Assembly: GCA_001512635.1 (NCBI GenBank)
Contig: LFSA01000022.1
Location: 17,485 to 81,484 of the forward strand
Reading direction: 5' to 3'
DNA: 64,000 nucleotides
Source of the DNA: Pelotomaculum sp. DTU098
GTDB lineage: Bacteria; Bacillota; Desulfotomaculia; Desulfotomaculales; Pelotomaculaceae
The notes under the pieces are model-generated. The model was given only the letters and a program-made list of their open reading frames with translations. It was not told the origin of the DNA and did not search any database. The translations under genes and the position numbers were made by a program. Of the stretch, positions 1 to 8,873 are shown one piece after another; positions within the stretch are counted from its first letter, which is position 1; each line of letters starts with the position of its first letter.

Positions 1-1
1 C

Positions 2-253
2 CTGCCGGCAAAATACTGGGCTGTGGAGCGCGAGTTGCGCCGCCGTTTCAAAAATGCCCTGGACAGGGCCGGCATCGAGATCCCTTACCCAAGGCGGGTT
101 TTATACCAGCGGGAAAAAGAGCTTAAAACAATTAAGGAACAGCAAAAAGAAGAAAATAAAAAAACGGATAAGCGGGTATCCATGGCGGAGACCGCAGGAA
201 CTCCGGAGTGTCAGCAACAAATACTTGAAGAGAAGGGAGGAACCGTCTTATGA
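2..253 (+). CDS. Mechanosensitive channel MscS family, C-terminal fragment
   Basis: The frame is open from the window edge, so only the last 83 residues are present. The visible part reads as the cytoplasmic end of an MscS-type channel: a helix rich in Arg/Lys, then the AGIEIPYP segment that is typical where the beta domain of these channels closes. A charged, Lys/Glu-rich tail of about 45 residues follows and is probably disordered. MscS proteins are membrane channels that open on hypo-osmotic shock. The membrane segments lie outside the window. The stop overlaps the start of the next gene as ATGA, which suggests translational coupling. The family call rests on a short segment. Confidence 0.7.
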   Translation: MPAKYWAVERELRRRFKNALDRAGIEIPYPRRVLYQREKELKTIKEQQKEENKKTDKRVSMAETAGTPECQQQILEEKGGTVL

Positions 254-663
254 AAACTCACACGAAATACCTCTGGTTCAACACATCCAGGCGCCGCGAA
301 TACATTAACATAACCGGGGAAGTAGAAAAAGCCTTACAGGAGAGCGGTATCCAGGAAGGGATGGTCCTGGTTTCGGCGATGCACATCACGGCCGGAGTTT
401 ACGTGAATGATGATGAGCCAGGCATTATCCAGGACATCGACGAAATGTTGGAGCGGCTGGCTCCCTTCGGCAAAGCGTACCTTCATCACCGGACCGGTGA
501 GGATAATGGGGACGCTCACTTAAAAAGCCTGCTAGTCCACCACCAGGTAATCATACCCGTAACAAAGGGCAGGCTGGATTTCGGCCCCTGGCAGCAGGTT
601 TACTACGCTGAGTTCGATGGCCAGAGGAAAAAAAGAGTTGTAATTAAGGTAATGGGTGAGTAA
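250..663 (+). CDS. yjbQ: YjbQ family protein (UPF0047), possible secondary thiamine-phosphate synthase
   Basis: A 137-residue protein of the usual YjbQ length. The hallmark [13 protein letters not shown] stretch is at about residues 81-93, followed by [11 protein letters not shown] and a C-terminal block VVIKVMGE. These small trimeric proteins are widely conserved; E. coli YjbQ has weak thiamine-phosphate synthase activity, and its true role is uncertain. The ATG overlaps the stop of the MscS gene (ATGA), with the GGGAGG site at 235-240 inside that gene. The usual Gly-His after LLV is replaced by His-His, a minor change. The family assignment is firm and the function is not. Confidence 0.88.
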   Translation: MKTHTKYLWFNTSRRREYINITGEVEKALQESGIQEGMVLVSAMHITAGVYVNDDEPGIIQDIDEMLERLAPFGKAYLHHRTGEDNGDAHLKSLLVHHQVIIPVTKGRLDFGPWQQVYYAEFDGQRKKRVVIKVMGE

Positions 664-1183
664 AGCTTATAGGAGCAACCAGCGGCCGGCTGCTCAACGG
701 TTTCAGATTGATTACAGCTGCGGTTTCCCGTTTTACCTGCGCCGGCAGCCACCGCATTTCAGATTTCAAATAATCAATTTGCCTCAAAAAATATTCAAAT
801 AATTGTAGAGGAATGGGACTTTGTTTATTGAATTCTTATGATGCGGGTGCCCCTTTTTTTACACAATTAGACCTATTTCTATTCTCCTCTACTCTGGTGA
901 AATACTTTTAAAAAATGTGGGTACCCATGATTATTATATTTTTAAGGATATAGCATCCGGGTTATTCCCCAGTATACGGGGGAAGGTGAGATTCTAAGGC
1001 TTAAAGAAACTAAACACCCAGACTATTGTTCCGGAAGTTCCCTGACCGCATCTTATTTTGCCAAGGGATATGTACCCTTAGATTAATGCTAAAAAAGAAA
1101 GGATTGAGGTTTCCAGCCAGGCTGGTCTTTATAAGATAACCCGGAAGTTTTCTAAAGGGCAGGGTTCTCCCGGAATACAGGAA
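664..1183 (+). other. Intergenic region without a recognisable gene
   Basis: About 520 bases separate yjbQ from the phosphatase gene. It holds a short GC-rich imperfect hairpin near 670-695 just after yjbQ, an AT-rich middle, and a small TTCCCC/GGGGAA hairpin near 967-987. No riboswitch family I know fits. From 1082 to 1183 the downstream gene's frame is open but has no ATG, GTG or TTG before 1184. Confidence 0.4.
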
Positions 1184-3007
1184 ATGAGCCAGTCCTACAA
1201 TAGTAAATTTTTAAAGGCGGGGTTCCCGTTGACTGAGGAAATTGTTAATACCTTAATAGCACTGATCAAGAGTATGTGTGTGGTCATGGTGGTAGCCTAC
1301 CTGATGACCCGCTCCAGGTTCTATCAGGAGATTCTAGATAAAAAGATCACTCGTTATAATCTTATAGGCTTAATCATCACCTGTGGTTTGTTTTCCATCT
1401 ACGGTACTCTGGGCGGCATCAGCATTGCAGGCGCATATGCCAATATCAGAGATCTGGGACCTGCCATCGCCGGGCTGGTGGGAGGGCCCGTGGCCGGTTT
1501 TGGTGCGGCCTTGATTGGAGCAACCCATAGGTATACTCTCGGCGGCATTACCGCTTTGCCCTGCGCGGTGTCCACAATAATTGCGGGGCTGGCCGGGGGA
1601 GCCATTTATAAGTTGAAAAAAGGTGAATTTATAGGGGTCCGGGGTGCAGTCCTGTTTACCTTCTCATTGGAGGTCCTGCATATGGGCCTGACTTTGCTGC
1701 TGGGCCGCCCCTACGACCAGGCTGTAATTGTTGTTAAACAGGTAGCCCTGCCCATGATTTTTACCAATACTTTGGGTATGGCTGTTTTTGCCTTTATCAT
1801 CGTCAACCTGATTAAAGAAAAAACCACAGAAGCTGAAAAAGAATTAATCGAGGGCGAGCTGAAAGTTGCCCGGGAAATCCAGATGAGCATAGTGCCCAAG
1901 ATGTTCCCCCCTTTTCCTGATAGATCCGAATTTGATATCTATGCCATTCTGGAGCCAGCCAAGGAAGTGGGCGGGGATTTTTACGATTTTTTCTTCCTGG
2001 ACGATGACCACCTGTGCCTGACAATCGGCGATGTTTCCGGTAAAGGTGTCCCTGCCTCGCTGTTTATGGCAGTTACCAAGACCCTAATCAAGGCCGAGGC
2101 AAGCAGGGCATTTGAACCGGATCTGATCTTAAGCACCGTCAACGATAAACTTTGTTCTGATAACGATTCCGGGATGTTTGTTACGGTTTTTCTGGGTGTT
2201 TTAAATGTCCACAGCGGTTTTTTTGACTACTGTAACGGCGGCCACAACTCTCCCTATCTTGTAAGGAGCGGGGGTCATATTGAACCTTTGCCAAAAACTG
2301 AGGGTATAGCCCTGGGGGTTATGGAGGGAATCCCCTACAGCAGGAAAACAATCAAACTGGCGGCTGGAGATACCCTGCTCCTCTATACGGATGGTGTGAC
2401 TGAGGCAGCTGACAAAGAGCATAGATTATTCGGTGAGGGGCTGCTGGAGGAAGTTTTGCGGCAGGCCGGCAGTTATGGACCCAAAAAACTGACCCTTCAA
2501 CTTTTGGACGAGATAAGGAGATTTGCAAAGGGAGCCGAACAGTCGGATGACATTACAATTTTAACCTTAAAGTATTTTTTGGAAAGCAGGGAAATGTCGA
2601 TGCAGTTAAAGAACGACCTATCTGAAATAGAATCAATAAACAGACACATTGAAGAGTTCGGAGAAACTAATCAGCTTCCCCCTGATGTTATTTTCAACCT
2701 GAACCTGTCCCTTGAGGAGATCTTTGTAAACATCGTCTCTTACGGTTATGAGGATGAAAATGAACATTTCGTAAAAATCAGCATGTCCCTTGTGGATAAC
2801 GAGCTGGTAGTGAAAGTTGAAGACGACGGGCGCGAGTTCAACCCGTTGGAACTGCCCGAACCGGATCTTGAGCAGAAGCTTGAGGAAAGGCCTATCGGTG
2901 GCCTGGGCATTCACCTCGTCCGTAATCTTATGGATGAGCTGGATTACAAGCGAACCCACAACAAGAACATTTTGACCATGAAGAAAAAAATAAATCAAAG
3001 GGGCTAG
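1184..3007 (+). CDS. Membrane SpoIIE-type PP2C phosphatase with LytS-like sensor and C-terminal HATPase domain
   Basis: A 607-residue signalling protein in three parts. Residues about 15-215 form several membrane segments with the Gly-rich pattern of the 5TM receptor of LytS/YhcK type. Residues about 225-465 are a PP2C/SpoIIE phosphatase with the metal-binding motifs GGDFYDFF, IGDVSGKG, NGGHNSPY and LYTDGVTEA, ending in QSDDITIL. Residues about 475-605 are an RsbW/SpoIIAB-like ATPase domain with LSLEEIFVNIV (N box), VEDDGREF and GGLGIHLV (G box). Such proteins dephosphorylate a STAS anti-anti-sigma factor, and the HATPase part can act as its kinase. The next gene encodes that STAS protein, 35 bases downstream. 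The ATG at 1184 has only a weak ribosome site. The signal sensed and the sigma factor controlled are unknown. Confidence 0.88.
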   Translation: MSQSYNSKFLKAGFPLTEEIVNTLIALIKSMCVVMVVAYLMTRSRFYQEILDKKITRYNLIGLIITCGLFSIYGTLGGISIAGAYANIRDLGPAIAGLVGGPVAGFGAALIGATHRYTLGGITALPCAVSTIIAGLAGGAIYKLKKGEFIGVRGAVLFTFSLEVLHMGLTLLLGRPYDQAVIVVKQVALPMIFTNTLGMAVFAFIIVNLIKEKTTEAEKELIEGELKVAREIQMSIVPKMFPPFPDRSEFDIYAILEPAKEVGGDFYDFFFLDDDHLCLTIGDVSGKGVPASLFMAVTKTLIKAEASRAFEPDLILSTVNDKLCSDNDSGMFVTVFLGVLNVHSGFFDYCNGGHNSPYLVRSGGHIEPLPKTEGIALGVMEGIPYSRKTIKLAAGDTLLLYTDGVTEAADKEHRLFGEGLLEEVLRQAGSYGPKKLTLQLLDEIRRFAKGAEQSDDITILTLKYFLESREMSMQLKNDLSEIESINRHIEEFGETNQLPPDVIFNLNLSLEEIFVNIVSYGYEDENEHFVKISMSLVDNELVVKVEDDGREFNPLELPEPDLEQKLEERPIGGLGIHLVRNLMDELDYKRTHNKNILTMKKKINQRG

Positions 3008-3042
3008 AACCCTGCATAAAGATAATAATTGGAGGAGTTTTA

Positions 3043-3375
3043 ATGCAAATTACTGAAAACAAAAGAGGTAAAGTAACAGTCCTTGAACTGGACGGACGCC
3101 TTGATACGGGGACTTCGGCGGAACTGGATAAAAGGCTCATGTCACTTTTGAACAGCGGGGAAAAGTATTTTGTTCTTGATTTAGCCCGGCTGACTTATGT
3201 AAGCAGTGCGGGACTCCGGGTACTGCTCATGGGCGCCAAAAAATCAGCTGCTGCCGGAGGAAGAATGGTTCTTGCCAACCTCCAGGATTTGGTCCAGGAA
3301 GTATTTGACATTGCCGGATTTACCAAAATATTTTCCATCTATGCTTCCCAGGACGAGGCTATCAATTGTTTTTAG
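3043..3375 (+). CDS. STAS-domain anti-sigma factor antagonist
   Basis: A 110-residue single STAS domain, the size of SpoIIAA and RsbV. It has the N-terminal strand VTVLELDGRLDT, the phosphorylation-site motif DLARLTYVSSAGLRVLL (Ser at about residue 58 or 59) and the closing helix. This class binds an anti-sigma ATPase when unphosphorylated and so frees a sigma factor. GGAGGAG at 3032-3038 provides the ribosome site. It follows the phosphatase/HATPase gene directly and is almost certainly its partner. No sigma factor gene is nearby. Confidence 0.92.
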   Translation: MQITENKRGKVTVLELDGRLDTGTSAELDKRLMSLLNSGEKYFVLDLARLTYVSSAGLRVLLMGAKKSAAAGGRMVLANLQDLVQEVFDIAGFTKIFSIYASQDEAINCF

Positions 3376-3490
3376 CTCAGTTAACTGGTAAATGGTGGTT
3401 TCGAGCAAATTTACATTAAATAACTTAATAACTGCAAGTAAAAAATCGAGTTTAAACCTTTATAAGGCTATTGAATCAGCCATAAAATGA

Positions 3491-3530
3491 GGAGTCAACC
3501 AAAGGACTGATCGTTGTGTTGACTCCTTTA
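3491..3530. terminator. Bidirectional rho-independent terminator
   Basis: A perfect 9-bp stem, GGAGTCAAC at 3491-3499 with GTTGACTCC at 3518-3526, is followed by TTTATATT. It lies between the plus-strand STAS gene and the convergent hydrolase gene. Confidence 0.65.
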
Positions 3531-3557
3531 TATTGTAATAGCTCAGCAGGGTTTCCT

Positions 3558-4277
3558 TTAGGAGCCGAGTAGTTCCAGCAGATTTTGAGCCAGGATTTTT
3601 TTCAAATCTTTACCCGAAAAGGCGCGTTCAAGCTTGTAGCGCTCATAGGAGGGGTCTCCAAAAGGGTAGTCGCTGCCGAAGAGAATCCGGTTTACGCCGT
3701 AATCCCGGGCGAAGTCAATAATCTCTTCCTCCCCCGCCAGGGCAGTGTCCACATATACCGCAGGGTTTTCAAAGAGACCGGCCTCTTTCAGGCGGTAATA
3801 CCCCCCGTTTAAAGCGCCCATGTGCGGGATGATAATAACCGTGCGCCTGTCAATCTGCCCGGTTAGTTTGAGGGTGTGGTGAAATTCCTCCTCGAGGATA
3901 ACCGGCAGTTGTTGGCTGCAGACAGTTTCAATAAAGCTTTCGCATTCTTTCGTACCGTACAGGTATTCCGGTTCACCAGGGTGGCGGTGCCACTTTATGC
4001 CCCTAAAACAATCCCCTGGTGGGGCAAAGTCATTCCAAACAAACCAGAAGGCAAAAAGCCGCTCGGAAATCAGCGATTCCAGGTAGTGGTGAACCCTCTG
4101 CCGGGACTCCCGATAGTACTGATTGTCAATAAATCTCCGGTCGTAGCGGTCATAAATTTCTTCAACCGGAGAAAAAAGAACACCCCCGGCAATTTTCCCC
4201 TCTTTCCATAGAGAGCGCAGCGTTGGGAAAGGTAGGGTTAGCCCGCAGTGAGCGTGGGAATCAAGTGCCAGCACCAT
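3558..4277 (-). CDS. Amidohydrolase-family metal-dependent hydrolase
   Basis: About 239 residues with the layout of the amidohydrolase-2 (TIM-barrel) family. It has DSHAH near the N terminus (metal-binding His pair), a Lys/His-containing strand GIKWHRH in the middle, IIPHMG (His ligand), and FGSDYPFG near the end, carrying the catalytic Asp. The substrate cannot be inferred. The frame opens 11 codons earlier, but AGGGAGG sits 7 bases before the ATG at 4277, so that start is preferred. It is transcribed toward the STAS gene and shares its terminator. Confidence 0.75.
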   Translation of the reverse strand: MVLALDSHAHCGLTLPFPTLRSLWKEGKIAGGVLFSPVEEIYDRYDRRFIDNQYYRESRQRVHHYLESLISERLFAFWFVWNDFAPPGDCFRGIKWHRHPGEPEYLYGTKECESFIETVCSQQLPVILEEEFHHTLKLTGQIDRRTVIIIPHMGALNGGYYRLKEAGLFENPAVYVDTALAGEEEIIDFARDYGVNRILFGSDYPFGDPSYERYKLERAFSGKDLKKILAQNLLELLGS

Positions 4278-4390
4278 GGTCAGCCTCCCTGCATCAATCC
4301 CGCAATTCAATGCGGCCGGTTGTTTTTACGGGTGCTATAATAGTCTTATCATATTATTTGTCTTTACCTATGTCTATTGAGAGTTTAGTG

Positions 4391-4969
4391 TTATTGCCCG
4401 TCCTGAATACTGTTTAATACTTCTTTTGGAGGTATCTGGATTACCAATCCTCTGGCTAAGTCTTCCTTTTTCATTTTATTGTAATCAATCAATCTATGGT
4501 AATATGTCCCGTCTTCATAAAACCTCTCACATATATCCCACCAGGTATCTCCCGGTACTACGGTATAGGTTGTGGATTGAGAATCTGCGCTAATGGAAGG
4601 GTTATTCAAATACTCCTCTTCAATTGCCCCGGTCTGTTCGGCAGTTGCAGGATATACGGCACTTTCCTGCTCCAGAAGGAAGGAATGGGCTTCCAGTTGA
4701 GCAATCCGTTGTTCGTAAGTTGCAATCCGCTCGCTGAGCTGGGCAGTTTTACGGTCAAGGGAATAATAAAGCCAGCCGAAAACCGAAAACAAAACCAGGT
4801 TCAGGATTATGTAGAAAAAAATAATGTAGCCAATGGGGTCAACCGAACTTTTCCGCCCGCTCCGGCGTTGCATGGCAGGCAGGTACTGTGAATCGACCGG
4901 CCTCTGACTCATACTCTCAAGTTCATCTTCTGGATTAAACTGAACTGACTTGTTATTATCGTCTTTCAT
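4391..4969 (-). CDS. Membrane-anchored LysM-domain protein
   Basis: About 192 residues. A hydrophilic N-terminal tail of 45 residues is followed by one transmembrane helix (IGYIIFFYIILNLVLFSVFGW) and then a heptad-rich region predicted to be coiled coil. The C-terminal LysM domain contains YTVVPGDTWWDICERFY. LysM modules bind peptidoglycan, so the protein probably faces the cell wall. The frame can begin at GTG 4978, but AGGGAG spaces better to the ATG at 4969. The aromatic WW in the LysM core, instead of the common SLW or TLW, is a small oddity. No specific function is recognised. Confidence 0.75.
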   Translation of the reverse strand: MKDDNNKSVQFNPEDELESMSQRPVDSQYLPAMQRRSGRKSSVDPIGYIIFFYIILNLVLFSVFGWLYYSLDRKTAQLSERIATYEQRIAQLEAHSFLLEQESAVYPATAEQTGAIEEEYLNNPSISADSQSTTYTVVPGDTWWDICERFYEDGTYYHRLIDYNKMKKEDLARGLVIQIPPKEVLNSIQDGQ

Positions 4970-5118
4970 CCTACTCACGCTCCCTGGGGAATTACTATCT
5001 GCAAAGTCGTTTTATTTATAAAACTTCGTTAGATACCAGAAATACCCTCTAAAAATAAAAAAAATTGTAATTATTCCGAGTAAAATGTAAATGAAATGAA
5101 TGATAATTCTGGAAGGAA

Positions 5119-5148
5119 TTGGAGTAGAAATCTCGAAACTATTATACT
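5119..5148 (+). promoter_or_regulatory. Candidate sigma-A promoter
   Basis: TTGGAG at 5119-5124 and TATACT at 5143-5148 are separated by 18 bases, 30 bases before the next start codon. It lies in the 200-base divergent region between the LysM gene and the following small gene. Confidence 0.45.
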
Positions 5149-5178
5149 AAAAATTGTTATAAGAGGTGTCAGGTTTTA

Positions 5179-5523
5179 ATGGGGGATTTGGTTAGTATTG
5201 CAAAAAACGATGCAGATATCCTGAATAAAGAGGAGAATAATGAAGCTGCTGGAGCTGGCGCGTCTTATTCCCGGGCTTTGGTTCCTACAGTCGATATCTA
5301 TACGGCGAGGTTGTTTTTTAATTTTACCCGGAATATTGTTGAAGAAACAGTAGACAGGCGGGTTTCCTTGCTTGAAGAGAAGATTAAGGACAGGGATCAG
5401 GAGTTAATGAGAGCTATCCGCAAATTACAGGCCAGGCTGGCGATGCAGCAACAAAACAAAGCTGCAGCGTTGCCGTGGTGGAGGAAGTTATTTAACCGGG
5501 GGGTTGAAAAAAGGGAGAAGTGA
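5179..5523 (+). CDS. Small coiled-coil protein of unknown function
   Basis: A 114-residue protein that I do not recognise. The N-terminal 45 residues are low-complexity and acidic. Residues about 48-95 are a charged amphipathic stretch compatible with a coiled coil, and the tail is basic with a PWWRKLF motif that may contact membrane. A good ribosome site (AGAGGTGTCAGG) and a candidate promoter precede the ATG. It stands alone, divergent from the LysM gene. Confidence 0.6.
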   Translation: MGDLVSIAKNDADILNKEENNEAAGAGASYSRALVPTVDIYTARLFFNFTRNIVEETVDRRVSLLEEKIKDRDQELMRAIRKLQARLAMQQQNKAAALPWWRKLFNRGVEKREK

Positions 5524-6010
5524 TTTCCATGTAATTATGCTATAGCTTCCACTGGATCTTGTTGCATTAAAAAAAAAGAGCACTCCGGTAGGCGCTCCTT
5601 CAGGTGGATGAATCGTTCCTACAACACCGGATTCAAATAAGATATACCCCCACACACACAACACATGCAAGAGCCAGTTTTAATGAAACGGCCCGGCAAT
5701 TGACCGTTTCCCGGCTCAATTACAGTATTCTATTTTTCCCTTGAAAATCCTTCCCGTAGCTGTGTTTTTTGTATATTTCATGAAAAGAGGCGGGCTCTAA
5801 CTTTAAAATCTTTTCATTTAATTATCTTTACAACCTGGAATAAGACGACGCCAGAGGTAAACCGGGTTGAGCTGAAATTTCCTTGCTCTCAGGCAGGGCG
5901 CCAGCCGTTGATTTCAACTTGTCCAGTATTACTGTTCACTGTGTCTGAAAAGTCCAGTGAATGCGTTCCGGGGCAACAATATGGGATAGTAAAGGCTGCT
6001 TTATTTCAGC
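5524..6010 (+). other. Long non-coding leader upstream of ktrB
   Basis: About 680 bases lie between genes, and the last part holds a strong terminator. Within it, GAAACGG (5685-5691) pairs with CCGTTTC (5704-5710). The part from about 5835 to 6060 has several GC-rich blocks ending in the terminator, as expected of a leader RNA or small RNA. The ydaO c-di-AMP riboswitch would be a natural control for a potassium channel, but I could not find its conserved blocks. The RNA family is unassigned. Confidence 0.35.
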
Positions 6011-6060
6011 CCGCCTTCCAGGAAGTCTATAGTTCCTTCAAAGGAAGGCGGCTTTTTTTT
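6011..6060 (+). terminator. Strong rho-independent terminator upstream of ktrB
   Basis: CCGCCTTCC (6011-6019) pairs with GGAAGGCGG (6043-6051), followed by CTTTTTTTT. It lies about 150 bases before the ktrB start and far from the previous gene. It therefore either ends a small RNA or attenuates ktrB. Confidence 0.75.
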
Positions 6061-6206
6061 ATATCATTTTATTAAGGAAGGGAATTTTAAATTTACATCA
6101 AAATTTGTTATGGTTGCGAGAAATTGGCCTTCAATATTTAACGCGTTTAAGGAAAACATGTAGATAGCCTCAAGCTTACTTTCTAACACCGGGGTGTGTA
6201 ACTTTC

Positions 6207-7589
6207 ATGAAAAACAAAAGGCCTTTATTCCTCCAGGATCTTAAAAAAAACCGCGTGCAAATCACACCGGTCCAATTAATAGTCCTCGGGTATCTTACCT
6301 TTGCTGTTCTCGGAACACTCTTGCTGTGCCTGCCTTTCTCCCTTCGCCCGGGGGTCCGGATAAGTTTCATTGACGCCCTCTTTACTGCAACCAGCGCCAT
6401 CAGTGTAACCGGCCTTACCGTGGTCAACACCCCCGAAACCTTTAGTATTGTGGGCAAAATTATCCTGGTTTTTTTATTTCAAATCGGGGGCCTCGGCATA
6501 ATGACCCTGGGTACCCTGGTTTATGTCCTGATGGGCAGCCAGGTGAGCCTGCGGGAAAGGCTATTGATCAAGGCGGACCAGAACCAGACGGAACTTCAGG
6601 GGATGGTTATGCTGATGCTGTTCATTTTCAAAGTGGCCATTGCTTTTGAAATTCTTGGCGCCCTGGTCCTGACCCTTCATTTTTGGCAGGGCTACCGGAT
6701 CCCTCTGGCTGAGGCCCTGGGCCTGGGCGTTTTTCATGGTATCTCGGGATTTACCAATGCGGGTTTTGATTTGTTTGGAGACAGCCTGCGGGGCTTCGGG
6801 CAGGACTATCTGGTCCAGGGCGTGCTCGGTATTTTGCTCCTGACTGGTGCCATTGGTTTTCCGGTGATTATGGAGCTTTACTCTTACCTGGTTTCCCGGC
6901 GCAGAGGAGGAAAGTATAAGTTTTCCCTGTATACAAAACTCACTACCATTACTTTTGCTCTTTTACTCGCAGCGGGCTTTTTCGCGGTGCTTTTGACTGA
7001 AGCGACTGCTTCCCTGGCGGGACTTCCCTGGCACCAGAAGATTTCTGTTGCTTTTTTTCAGTCTCTGACTGCTCGCAGCTGCGGCTTCAGCACGGTGGAC
7101 GTCAGTGTTTTCCAGGGCACGACCCTTTTATTTCTTTGCCTTTTGATGTTTATTGGGGCCTCTCCCAGCAGTTGCGGGGGCGGGATCCGGACCACCACCT
7201 TTGCCGTACTGGTCTTAAGCGTAGTAGGTGCTTTACGGAACAGGACACAAATCAAAGTGTTCCGACGGGAGCTTTATCAGGAGGATGTGATGAGGGCCTT
7301 CATTGTGTTTTTTGTAGCCGCCATGCTGGTATCCGGGGCTGTTATCCTGCTGCAGGCAAGGGAACCTTATCAGTTGACGGAGATTCTTTTTGAAGTCTGT
7401 TCTGCTTTCGGAACCACCGGACTTTCCATGGGAATTACGGAAAAACTAAGTGTTTTTGGCAAAACTGTGCTTATCTTTCTCATGTTTACCGGGCGCATCG
7501 GAATTGTTTCCCTGTTATTGCTGTTTCAACAGCGACGCCCTCCTGACAGCTACCATTATGTCAAAGAGCATATTATCATCGGTCAATGA
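6207..7589 (+). CDS. ktrB: Potassium uptake channel subunit, KtrB/TrkH family
   Basis: A 460-residue membrane protein with the four selectivity-filter repeats of the Ktr/Trk superfamily: SVTGLTV, GFTNAGFD, SCGFSTV and GTTGLS. These are spread across four M1-P-M2 units. The length and the SLRERLLI segment favour KtrB over the longer TrkH. KtrB conducts potassium (and uses sodium in some species) under control of a cytosolic RCK protein, KtrA. No ktrA lies in this window, so the regulator must be elsewhere. It stands alone downstream of a leader with a terminator. The ATG at 6207 is preceded by a GGGGTG-like site. Confidence 0.92.
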   Translation: MKNKRPLFLQDLKKNRVQITPVQLIVLGYLTFAVLGTLLLCLPFSLRPGVRISFIDALFTATSAISVTGLTVVNTPETFSIVGKIILVFLFQIGGLGIMTLGTLVYVLMGSQVSLRERLLIKADQNQTELQGMVMLMLFIFKVAIAFEILGALVLTLHFWQGYRIPLAEALGLGVFHGISGFTNAGFDLFGDSLRGFGQDYLVQGVLGILLLTGAIGFPVIMELYSYLVSRRRGGKYKFSLYTKLTTITFALLLAAGFFAVLLTEATASLAGLPWHQKISVAFFQSLTARSCGFSTVDVSVFQGTTLLFLCLLMFIGASPSSCGGGIRTTTFAVLVLSVVGALRNRTQIKVFRRELYQEDVMRAFIVFFVAAMLVSGAVILLQAREPYQLTEILFEVCSAFGTTGLSMGITEKLSVFGKTVLIFLMFTGRIGIVSLLLLFQQRRPPDSYHYVKEHIIIGQ

Positions 7590-7706
7590 TTGGCAATGGA
7601 GAGTATTAAAAGGTCTGATTGGGGGTAATGTTTGACCTCTTTTATCAGGCTCGGATTATGACCTGCGGAAGTTGAAAAACTAATCAGGAGAAAGGGGGAC
7701 AGGTTT

Positions 7707-8873
7707 ATGTTTAAGGGGAAAGGGCTGCGTAAAGGAGTTGTCATAATACTGGTTTCTATGGCTGTTTTAGGCCTGGCAGTTCCGGTGGGAGCTTTAGAAA
7801 CAATGAGCGGGGAAAGCATCGTGGTACCGGAAGGAATCGTCCAGGGGCCGCTTTTCGCAACCGGAAATGATGTTGTTGTGAACGGGGATGTGGAAGGGGA
7901 TGTATTTGCTGCCGGCCAGACTGTTATGGTTAACGGCAGGATTAATGGGGACCTCCTGGCTGCTGCCAGGACAGTTCGGCTGAACGGGCAAGTCAGCGGA
8001 AATGTCCGTTGTGCTGCGCAGGATGTAGAAATTAATGGAAATGTGGGGATGAGCTTGACGGCTGCCGGCGATCAAATCAGACTGTTGGAAGGTTCCAGGG
8101 TGGGTCAGGATGCTCTGGTTTTCGGCAGGTATATGACGCTTTCAGGTGAGGTGGGGCGGCAATACCTTGGTTCTGGAGAAAACATCAGGATAAACGGCCA
8201 GGTAGGCGGTGACATACACCTGTGGGGTGTAAAAGAGCTCAATTTAGGCCCTCTGGCGGCAATCGGCGGGAGCCTCTCCTACCGTTCCCCGGCGCAGGCC
8301 GAAGTCGCGCCGGGAGCAAGGGTTTCAGGTACAACAAATTGGGAGCGCCTGGAGCAGGAAGTCAAAAAGACTACGCCAATCCAACAATATGACTGGGCAG
8401 GTGCTTTAGCCTGGTTTGCCGCAGGCATCCTGGTCTGGGGTGTCCTCTCCCTGCTTTTCCCGGGTATCTGGAACCATCTTAGCAGTACTATTCAGCATTC
8501 ACCGGGGCCGGTCCTGGGTTGGGGGTTGCTTTTGCTGCTGGTAACCCCGCTGGCTGTACTGCTCCTGCTTGTAACGGTTATCGGAATCCCGCTCTCCCTG
8601 ACTCTGTTAGCGGCCTATGCAGCTCTGCTTTATGCTGCAAAAATTATCATCGGGGATGCCATCGGCCGTTTTCTGGCCAGACGCTTTGGCTGGGAAGGGA
8701 GAATCCATTCCGTCTTTCCGTTTCTGATTGGCTATGCCGGGCTGGTGCTTTTAATCAGTATTCCGGTTGTCGGGACAATCCTCAGTATTGTTATATTTTC
8801 TATGGCCATCGGATCGGTTTTCCTGGCAATTTACCGCTGGCGGCAACAGCCGTTGCCCGCAGCTATTGAATAA
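7707..8873 (+). CDS. Membrane protein with bactofilin-like polymer-forming repeats
   Basis: A 388-residue protein. A signal-like hydrophobic segment (residues about 8-28) is followed by about 190 residues of short Gly/Asn/Val repeats such as VVNGDVEGDV and VRLNGQVSGNV, as in right-handed beta-helices of the polymer-forming cytoskeletal family. The C-terminal 160 residues contain four hydrophobic helices, including an LLLLVTPLAVLLLL stretch. The repeat domain is probably outside the membrane, with the helices anchoring it. A good AGGAGAAAGGGGG region precedes the ATG. The function is not established, though related proteins are often called cell-surface polymer-forming proteins. Confidence 0.75.
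   Translation: MFKGKGLRKGVVIILVSMAVLGLAVPVGALETMSGESIVVPEGIVQGPLFATGNDVVVNGDVEGDVFAAGQTVMVNGRINGDLLAAARTVRLNGQVSGNVRCAAQDVEINGNVGMSLTAAGDQIRLLEGSRVGQDALVFGRYMTLSGEVGRQYLGSGENIRINGQVGGDIHLWGVKELNLGPLAAIGGSLSYRSPAQAEVAPGARVSGTTNWERLEQEVKKTTPIQQYDWAGALAWFAAGILVWGVLSLLFPGIWNHLSSTIQHSPGPVLGWGLLLLLVTPLAVLLLLVTVIGIPLSLTLLAAYAALLYAAKIIIGDAIGRFLARRFGWEGRIHSVFPFLIGYAGLVLLISIPVVGTILSIVIFSMAIGSVFLAIYRWRQQPLPAAIE

Noticed and set aside
955..1183. Riboswitch or N-terminal extension upstream of the phosphatase gene
   Set aside because: No known aptamer pattern fits, and the open frame from 1082 to 1184 has no usable start codon.
5685..5710. GAAACGG/CCGTTTC hairpin as a terminator
   Set aside because: The 7-bp stem lacks a T-run in the direction of the upstream gene, so it was left as part of the leader description.
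5835..6060. c-di-AMP (ydaO) riboswitch upstream of ktrB
   Set aside because: Context fits, but the conserved blocks of that riboswitch are not present on either strand. Left as an unassigned leader.
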